This document shows, piece by piece, positions 15,485 to 20,448 of a stretch of DNA of 20,448 bases. Below the pieces are notes generated by a model. The model searched no databases. It was not told where the DNA came from and worked only from the letters and a program-made list of their open reading frames with translations. Within the stretch, counting starts at the first letter, position 1. Each line of letters starts with the position of its first letter. The stretch is from Lactobacillaceae bacterium (lineage in GTDB: Bacteria > Bacillota > Bacilli > Lactobacillales > Lactobacillaceae), in the NCBI GenBank assembly GCA_031282325.1, contig JAITDY010000046.1, positions 1-20,448 on the forward strand, read 5' to 3'. Position numbers and translations under genes: made by a program.

Positions 15485-15591
15485 GTTTACCTCTGATATT
15501 AAATATTAATAATTTTACACTATAAAATAATTTTTAAATATTAAGTAAGCCATGCATCACTATAAATTCGACAAATGAGATAATTAAACAA
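15485..15591. promoter_or_regulatory. Divergent promoter region between the MFS exporter and mvaA
   Basis: A 107-base AT-rich gap serves two outward genes. Toward mvaA, TATAAA at 15561-15566 would give a leader of about 20 bases containing only a weak GAGA before the ATG. Toward the exporter, TAAAAT (minus strand, 15512-15517) is a likely -10. The arms ATTTTA and TAAAAT around 15512-15527 form a small AT palindrome of doubtful meaning. -35 boxes are not consensus. Confidence 0.4.
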
Positions 15592-16668
15592 ATGACAAAA
15601 TTTAGAGATAAAACTTATGAAGAACGTCTAAGTGAAATTGCAGGCCAAAATAAGGAATTAATGTCAACTTATTTAAAATATGTTAATTCGGAATTGTCTA
15701 ATATAACAGAAAATTATATAAGTAGCTTCCCAGTTCCAATTGGTATTTTACGAGAATTAAAAGTTAATAATAAAACATATATTGTTCCAATTGCCACTGA
15801 AGAGCCAAGTGTTGTAGCTGCTGCTAATAAGGGAGCTAAAATGCTTGGCAATGTTACCGTAACGCATGAAGTTCCTACATATAAATTAGTTCAAATTTTA
15901 TCGACGGATAAAAATATAATTGATTTCACTAAAAATTATGAACAGGAAATAATCGATGTTGCAAATAATTCTTTTCCTAGTATTGTTCAACGAGGCGGGG
16001 GTGCACTTTTTGTTCAGACAAGAGAAATTAATGATCAATATTTTAGTATCCATATCCAAGTAGATACTAAAGATGCTATGGGAGCTAATATCGTTAACAC
16101 AATGGGAGAAGCAGTAGCTAATTTTTATAAAGAAAACAAGATCGATGTAGTTACTTCAATAGTTAGTAATTTAAATTTAGGAGCTGTTTTTAAGGCTAGC
16201 ACACAAATTAAATTAGATTTAGATGTTCTTAAAAAAATAAAAGAGTTAGCCGATTTTGGACAATTAGATATTTATCGAGCATCAACAGAAAATAAAGGTT
16301 TTTTAAATGGCGCTGCAGGTGTAGTATTAGCAACTGGAAATGACTGGCGATCATTTGAAGCGGGGGCTCATGCTTACGCTTCTTTAAATGGCCAGTATAA
16401 ATCATTTACTACTTATCAAATTGATCTAAAAAATAATCAACTAGTTTTATCAGCTGAAATACCAGTTTCTTTAGGTACAGTTGGTGGAAGCATTCAAAGT
16501 CATCCTATAGCTTTAGCCAATTTAAAATTATTAAAAGTACAGTCAGCAGATGAATTATCTTCAATCGTAATTGCAACAGGGTTGGCCCAAACATTTGCTG
16601 CAATGTATGCGCTTGTCACAACTGGCATTCAAAGTGGACATATGAAAATGCAAAAAAGATTAAATTAA
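15592..16668 (+). CDS. mvaA: Hydroxymethylglutaryl-CoA reductase, class II type, lacking the C-terminal flap
   Basis: 358-aa enzyme of the mevalonate pathway, reducing HMG-CoA to mevalonate for isoprenoid synthesis; class II enzymes occur in Gram-positive cocci and lactobacilli. Family motifs are present: ENYISSFPVPIGI, VPIATEEPSVVAAA with the catalytic Glu near 71, DAMGANIVNTMGE, ENKGFLNG with the catalytic Lys, GNDWRSFEAGAHAYA with the catalytic Asp, VGGSIQSHP, and GIQSGHM with the catalytic His350. After that His only 8 residues remain. Class II enzymes such as those of Pseudomonas mevalonii and Streptococcus pneumoniae continue for roughly 45-60 residues as a helical flap that closes the active site. 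The TAA is followed at once by TGA, and the next gene starts 46 bases on, so a simple frameshift does not hide the missing part. It may be active with altered kinetics. Confidence 0.93.
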   Translation: MTKFRDKTYEERLSEIAGQNKELMSTYLKYVNSELSNITENYISSFPVPIGILRELKVNNKTYIVPIATEEPSVVAAANKGAKMLGNVTVTHEVPTYKLVQILSTDKNIIDFTKNYEQEIIDVANNSFPSIVQRGGGALFVQTREINDQYFSIHIQVDTKDAMGANIVNTMGEAVANFYKENKIDVVTSIVSNLNLGAVFKASTQIKLDLDVLKKIKELADFGQLDIYRASTENKGFLNGAAGVVLATGNDWRSFEAGAHAYASLNGQYKSFTTYQIDLKNNQLVLSAEIPVSLGTVGGSIQSHPIALANLKLLKVQSADELSSIVIATGLAQTFAAMYALVTTGIQSGHMKMQKRLN

Positions 16669-16714
16669 TGATTTTTCAAAAATAAATTTTGCATATCAAT
16701 TAAAATAATTTGTA

Positions 16715-18163
16715 ATGGAAAAACAAAACCAAAACCAAAACCAAAACCAAAACCTAAAAGGAATCTCATTAGGTGCTTTAATTGCAATAGTAATTAGCGG
16801 TACGGTTGGGGCAGGTATATTTGATTTGCCTAGTACTTTAGCAAAAGCATCGACATCTGGTGTAGTTTTATTAGCTTGGGTAATTTCAGGAATCGGAATT
16901 TTAAGTTTGGCTTTGAGTTTAAATAAACTGGTTTTAGAAAAGCCAGAATTATCAGGATTAACCGATTATGCTAGAGAGGGATTTGGGGACTTTTTTGGTT
17001 TTCTTTCTGGCTGGGGATATTGGTTGAGTTCTTGGATTGGAAATATCGCATTTGCAATTATGCTGATGAGTTCCGTTGGTTACTTTATTCCGAACTTAAG
17101 AACTGGAAACACAATACCAGCAATAATTTTTTCTTCGATCATTTCTTGGTTTTTGTTTGCATTAGTTGCCAATGGCGTAGAAAGTGCATCGGTTATAAAT
17201 GCAATTGTTACTTGGACTAAATTAGTTCCTCTATTTGTTTTTATCGTAGTTGCTGTTTTAAGTTTCAAAATCAATTTATTTACAGAGCATTTTTGGCAAA
17301 ATTTTTCAGTTAATAGTGGAATTTTCAATTTTCATATCGCCACTTTTAGCGGTATCGTAAATCAATTAAAAGGATCATTAATGGTAATGATATGGGCTTT
17401 TGTTGGAATCGAGGGAGCTTCAATTATGAGTTCACGTGCCAAGAAAAAGTCAGACGCTGGAAAAGCTACTATTATCTCCTTAATTTCATTAATAATTCTT
17501 TATTTGGCAATAACATTGTTACCCTATGGTTATTTTTCGCAATCGGAGTTAAGTAAAATGAATACACCAGCTTTGATTTATATGTTTGAGAAAATGGTCG
17601 GACATGTGGGCGGGATATTCATTAGTTTAGGATTAATAATTACGATTTTAGGAGCATGGTTAAGTTGGACAATAATTCCACCAGAAGCAGCATCATTAAT
17701 GGCCGAACAAGGACTTTTTCCAAAAATTTTTCAAAAAAAGAATAAAAACAATGCGCCAATTAATTCCTTGTTAATAACTCAGATATTATTGCAACTTTTT
17801 TTGATTTCATTATTTTTTACTAATGAAGCGTATAAATTTGCTTATTCATTAGCGACCGCGGGTTTTATGGTTATATATGCATTTATTGGGGCATATGTAA
17901 TTAAATTAGGAATTCAACAAAAACAATTTAAAGTAATTTTAATAGGAATTATCGCAACAGCTTTTCAAATATTCGCTTTGTTTTTATCGGGTATGAATTA
18001 CTTATTATTATTTTTAACGTCGTATTTATTAGGCTTTCTTCTATATATAAAGGCTAAAAATGATAACAATGAAATAATTCCACTAAAGGATAAAATTTTG
18101 ATGTTAATAATATCTCTTCTCGGCCTTGGAATTTTATTTGGTTTTATCCCAACTGACATTTAA
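16715..18163 (+). CDS. APC-family basic amino acid/polyamine antiporter-like permease
   Basis: 482-aa membrane protein with about 12 helices. The first helix region SLGALIAIVISGTVGAGIFDLPS carries the GAGIF signature of the amino acid-polyamine-organocation superfamily. WGYWLSSWIGNIAFAIM, WAFVGIEGASIMSSRAKKKSD and WLSWTIIPPEAASLMAEQGLFP point to the basic amino acid/polyamine antiporter branch (ArcD/LysP-like, for example arginine-ornithine or lysine-cadaverine exchange). No decarboxylase or arginine deiminase gene is adjacent, so the exact substrate is open. The N-terminus is odd: after MEK comes five Gln-Asn pairs from a DNA hexamer repeat. There is no Shine-Dalgarno; a TAAAAT 8 bases before the ATG suggests a leaderless or very short-leader mRNA. 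Confidence 0.87.
   Translation: MEKQNQNQNQNQNLKGISLGALIAIVISGTVGAGIFDLPSTLAKASTSGVVLLAWVISGIGILSLALSLNKLVLEKPELSGLTDYAREGFGDFFGFLSGWGYWLSSWIGNIAFAIMLMSSVGYFIPNLRTGNTIPAIIFSSIISWFLFALVANGVESASVINAIVTWTKLVPLFVFIVVAVLSFKINLFTEHFWQNFSVNSGIFNFHIATFSGIVNQLKGSLMVMIWAFVGIEGASIMSSRAKKKSDAGKATIISLISLIILYLAITLLPYGYFSQSELSKMNTPALIYMFEKMVGHVGGIFISLGLIITILGAWLSWTIIPPEAASLMAEQGLFPKIFQKKNKNNAPINSLLITQILLQLFLISLFFTNEAYKFAYSLATAGFMVIYAFIGAYVIKLGIQQKQFKVILIGIIATAFQIFALFLSGMNYLLLFLTSYLLGFLLYIKAKNDNNEIIPLKDKILMLIISLLGLGILFGFIPTDI
16724..16753 (+). repeat. (CAAAAC)5 hexanucleotide repeat at the start of the APC gene
   Basis: Five exact tandem copies of CAAAAC encode QNQNQNQNQN directly after Met-Glu-Lys. As a hexamer, copy changes keep the frame and only lengthen or shorten the cytoplasmic N-terminus. 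Unstructured CA-rich sequence just after the start codon is known to favour initiation on mRNAs without a Shine-Dalgarno site. Confidence 0.9.
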
Positions 18164-18184
18164 AAAGTAAAGCAAAATTTAATT

Positions 18185-18208
18185 ACATATGATAAAATAT
18201 TCATATGT
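18185..18208. promoter_or_regulatory. ArsR/CzrA-type operator overlapping the -10 box and start codon of the repressor gene
   Basis: Perfect 8-bp arms ACATATGA and TCATATGT enclose the 8-base TAAAATAT. The spacing and AT-rich dyad resemble the 12-2-12 operators of zinc-sensing ArsR proteins (CzrA/SmtB type). The dyad covers TATGAT (18188-18193) and TAAAAT (18193-18198), either of which could be the -10, and reaches over the ATG at 18205. Bound repressor would block RNA polymerase directly, giving autorepression of the operon. Confidence 0.75.
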
Positions 18209-18519
18209 ATCAAATAGATGATCAACAAATAAAAGAAGCAGTAAAAATCGCTAAATTACTAAGTCACCCAGTACGAGTAATTATTTTAACGTTATTAAAA
18301 AATAATGAATGCACAGTTTCTCAATTAGTAGATAAATTAGATTTAGATCAGTCAGCGATATCGCATCAAATACAACTCTTAAAAGAGGAAAACTTATTGT
18401 CTGCTAGACGTGAAGGGAAACAAATATTTTATAAATTAGATGATAGTCATATTCTAGAAACACTTCAAGGAATCTTGGATCATGCTAATCATGTAATAAA
18501 AATTAAGGAGCAAAAATAA
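18205..18519 (+). CDS. czrA: CzrA-like ArsR/SmtB-family metal-sensing repressor
   Basis: 104-aa winged-helix repressor. The recognition region TVSQLVDKLDLDQSAISHQIQLLKEENLLS (about 37-66) is typical ArsR, followed by the wing RREGKQIFYKL. The alpha-5 zinc site is complete: Asp80 and His82 (DSH), then His93 and His96 (HANH), arranged as in CzrA of Staphylococcus aureus. There is no CXC arsenic/cadmium-type alpha-3 site (its only Cys is Cys36). This points to zinc (or cobalt) sensing: apo-protein binds DNA and metal releases it. One base separates its stop from the CDF exporter start, so they are one operon. There is no Shine-Dalgarno before its ATG, and the start codon lies inside the operator. 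Confidence 0.94.
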   Translation: MYQIDDQQIKEAVKIAKLLSHPVRVIILTLLKNNECTVSQLVDKLDLDQSAISHQIQLLKEENLLSARREGKQIFYKLDDSHILETLQGILDHANHVIKIKEQK

Positions 18520-18520
18520 G

Positions 18521-19432
18521 ATGGCTCATAATCATGAACATTTAACGAAACAGGTAACAACAAATTCGCAAAACGAAAAAATATATTTTATTGGTTTTGC
18601 AATTAATGTTATCTTCATTACTTTAGAGTTGGTTTTTGCTTTTATGATTAATTCTGTTTCTTTAATGAGTGATGCAGTTCATAACATTGGGGATGTTCTT
18701 GGGCTATTAGTAGCGTTTACTGGTGTTTTATTAATGAAAATTAAACCCACGAGAGAACATACCTATGGCCTACGGAATGCTTCGATCTTATCTTCATTTG
18801 CTAGTTCTATTTTTTTGGCAGTTTCAATCTGTTTTGTTATTAGTGAATCTATTGAACGAATATTTAGCAAAAATGTTGTTATTCAAAATAGCTTTGATAT
18901 TGTCGTCATTTCTTTATTAGGTGTTTTAGTTAATGGATTTACTGCTTACTTATTTAATAAAAATAAGCAAAATGATGTCAATGAAAAAGGACAATATTTG
19001 CACTTTTTAGCTGATGCATTAATTTCTTTAGTAGTTGCAGTATCTGGAGTAATTATTCATTTTACTGGTTTTACTAAGTTAGATGCGATTGTGTCTCTGG
19101 TTGCAATTCTTTGGGTTTTATACGAATCGCTAGATTTGTTTAAGGAAACTTGGAATTTAATTACGAATGGAGTGCCTGAGAGTATAGATGAAAAGGAAGT
19201 TGAAAATTATTTATTATCAATACCTACAGTAAATAAGGTCAACGATCTGCATATTTGGGGAATTAGCACAACACAAACTGCCCTCTCAGCCCATCTCGAA
19301 TGTAATATAATTAAACCCGACACTAAATTAATAGATACAGCTACAAAATATCTCCGTGAACACTTCGGTATTGATCATGTAACTATTCAATTAGAGTTAC
19401 CACAAAAAAATCATAAGGAATCAGATATATGA
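18521..19432 (+). CDS. czcD: Cation diffusion facilitator family zinc exporter
   Basis: 303-aa membrane exporter that swaps cytosolic Zn2+ for protons. It has six predicted helices. The transport-site motifs are His54-x3-Asp58 in helix 2 (SDAVHNIGD) and His161-x3-Asp165 in helix 5 (LHFLAD), the HD-HD pattern tied to zinc selectivity in ZitB/ZnT proteins. A short His-rich N-terminus (His3, His5, His7) and a cytoplasmic ferredoxin-like C-terminal domain (about 210-295, with VNDLHIWGIS) are present. TAAGGAG lies 10 bases before the ATG. It is co-transcribed with the CzrA-like repressor, so high zinc should induce it. It overlaps the sugar-uptake gene by ATGA. Confidence 0.95.
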   Translation: MAHNHEHLTKQVTTNSQNEKIYFIGFAINVIFITLELVFAFMINSVSLMSDAVHNIGDVLGLLVAFTGVLLMKIKPTREHTYGLRNASILSSFASSIFLAVSICFVISESIERIFSKNVVIQNSFDIVVISLLGVLVNGFTAYLFNKNKQNDVNEKGQYLHFLADALISLVVAVSGVIIHFTGFTKLDAIVSLVAILWVLYESLDLFKETWNLITNGVPESIDEKEVENYLLSIPTVNKVNDLHIWGISTTQTALSAHLECNIIKPDTKLIDTATKYLREHFGIDHVTIQLELPQKNHKESDI

Positions 19433-20373
19433 CAATCGGATTATTTTTATTAGCGTTATTCCCGGGCTTATTCTGGGGTTCCATTAGTTTATTAAATTCT
19501 AAATTAGGGGGAACAGCAGCACAACAAACATTGGGGATGACAGTTGGAGCTTTAGTATTTGGTTGGGTTGTTACATTCGCATATGTATTACCAAATCATA
19601 TTTATTTTGGAAGTAAAATTTGGATTTTAGGAATTATTAGTGGATTGTTTTGGGCGGTTGGAACTGCTGGACAATTTGCTGCTAATAAAATTTTAGGCGT
19701 TTCAGTAAGTATTCCTATTTCTGTTACTTTTCAATTAGTTTTTAATGCTTTAGCAGCTGCTATTATTTTAGGAGAATGGACTACTGCAAAAAAATGGATT
19801 GTAGGACTTTTATCAATTGCATTGATCGTAGCTGGAGCATTATTAATTTCAGCTAAATCGAAAGCTCAAAAACAAGCCGGTGAAACATTATCTGGACTTA
19901 TTAAAGGGGTTTCCATTTTATTTATTTCTAATTTTGGATATGTTCTTTACTTTATGTTTCCAAATTTGATGCATAAAAATGGTTTTATTTCTGAATCAAT
20001 TTATAATGCTAAAAATGGAATTGGTTATATGACTTCGGTTGTAGGGCCGCAATCTATTGGGCAAGTAATTGGCGCTTTATTGATTGTAATCTTTATATTC
20101 AAAGAAAAAGAATTAATTTTTAAAACACCAACCGCAAAAAATATTTTAGTTGGCTTGAGTTGGGGAATTGGAAATCTATTTATGTATATCGCTTCCTCAA
20201 ACCCAAAAATAGGACAGGCTGTCGCCTCTACCTTGCCTCAATGGGGAGTAATTCTTTCAGCTTTTGGTGGAGTGTATTTGCTTCATGAGCACAAGGACAA
20301 ATCGCAAATGGTTAAAATTTTAATTGGTTCATTGTTAATTGTGGCCGGCGCCTTTTTAATTGGATTAAGCTAA
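19429..20373 (+). CDS. GRP/GlcU-RbsU family sugar uptake protein
   Basis: 314-aa protein with about 10 helices, starting LLALFPGLFWGSISLLNSKLGG, the pattern of the glucose/ribose porter family within the drug/metabolite transporter superfamily (GlcU of staphylococci and bacilli, RbsU of lactobacilli). VSVSIPISVTFQLVFNALAAAIILGEW and the C-terminal YIASSNPKIGQAVASTLPQWGVILSAFGGVYLLHE are characteristic. These proteins import glucose or ribose by proton symport. Its start overlaps the zinc exporter stop (ATGA), with AAGGA upstream, so it is read from the same zinc-controlled mRNA unless a hidden promoter exists. Why a sugar porter shares an operon with a zinc exporter is not clear. Glucose versus ribose cannot be decided here. 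Confidence 0.88.
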   Translation: MTIGLFLLALFPGLFWGSISLLNSKLGGTAAQQTLGMTVGALVFGWVVTFAYVLPNHIYFGSKIWILGIISGLFWAVGTAGQFAANKILGVSVSIPISVTFQLVFNALAAAIILGEWTTAKKWIVGLLSIALIVAGALLISAKSKAQKQAGETLSGLIKGVSILFISNFGYVLYFMFPNLMHKNGFISESIYNAKNGIGYMTSVVGPQSIGQVIGALLIVIFIFKEKELIFKTPTAKNILVGLSWGIGNLFMYIASSNPKIGQAVASTLPQWGVILSAFGGVYLLHEHKDKSQMVKILIGSLLIVAGAFLIGLS

Positions 20374-20394
20374 AATTACAAATTATTATTTTTC

Positions 20395-20427
20395 AAAAAC
20401 TCGTATTTAAAATAATATGAGTTTTTT
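20395..20427 (+). terminator. Intrinsic terminator after the czrA-czcD-sugar porter operon
   Basis: AAAAACTCGTATT pairs with AATATGAGTTTTT across a 6-base loop (13 bp with one G-T wobble) and ends in a run of six T. It lies 21 bases after the sugar porter stop and closes the three-gene unit. Confidence 0.85.
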
Positions 20428-20448
20428 GTTATCAAAATATAGAATTAA

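Noticed and set aside
17020..17328. Overlapping ORFs within the APC transporter gene (66 aa plus strand, 82 aa minus strand)
   Set aside because: The transporter frame is clearly coding with family motifs across this stretch; the others are out-of-frame shadows.
1..20448. CRISPR arrays, tRNA or rRNA genes, insertion sequences or prophage
   Set aside because: No regularly spaced repeats, no cloverleaf-like segments, no transposase, integrase or phage genes were found on either strand; gaps between genes are all below about 250 bases and are mostly regulatory.

Overview
The window comes from a low-GC Gram-positive bacterium, most likely a member of the Lactobacillaceae. The signs are an AT-rich genome, an Rgg-family regulator, an LPKTG-anchored surface protein with a KxYKxGKxW-type signal peptide, a class II HMG-CoA reductase, and strong Shine-Dalgarno sites (AAGGAG) at many but not all genes. 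I cannot name the genus from sequence alone.

Left part (1-3247): the end of a membrane protein followed by a tightly overlapping operon for a MacA-like adaptor, a MacB-type ATPase and a FtsX/MacB permease. The order matches Bacillus subtilis YknWXYZ, known for protection against the SdpC peptide toxin.

Most interesting part (3295-6663): a compact cluster that looks like a RiPP (ribosomally made, post-translationally modified peptide) system built on a DUF692/MNIO iron enzyme. It holds an Rgg-type regulator, a 28-residue peptide gene with a single cysteine near its C-terminus (4233-4319), a Rho-independent hairpin just behind the peptide gene, a 132-aa orphan protein, an MFS transporter and the MNIO enzyme. 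The last three overlap by ATGA stop/start junctions and a strong terminator closes the unit. The likely logic is that Rgg controls a promoter in front of the peptide. The hairpin then makes much peptide RNA and little enzyme RNA, the MNIO enzyme (perhaps with the 132-aa protein) oxidises the peptide around its Cys, and the MFS protein exports it. The YknXYZ pump beside it could give export or immunity. The enzyme aligns well with DUF692, but the first conserved histidine is a tyrosine.

Middle (6708-13127): leftward genes for a CNNM/CorC-type ion transporter, nucleoside diphosphate kinase, and a 1103-aa wall-anchored extracellular nuclease (OB-fold domains plus an EEP nuclease domain). Divergent from these is trpS.

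Right part (13203-20373): a leftward pair (14-TM drug-type MFS exporter, then an alpha/beta hydrolase), followed by rightward mvaA (lacking the usual C-terminal flap), an APC-family amino acid transporter with a (CAAAAC)5 repeat at its start, and a zinc-type operon: CzrA-like ArsR repressor, CDF zinc exporter, and a GRP-family sugar-uptake protein. Several genes (trpS, czrA, ndk, perhaps the APC gene) have a -10 box immediately before ATG and no Shine-Dalgarno, which suggests leaderless mRNAs. The czrA operator overlaps both its -10 box and its start codon.
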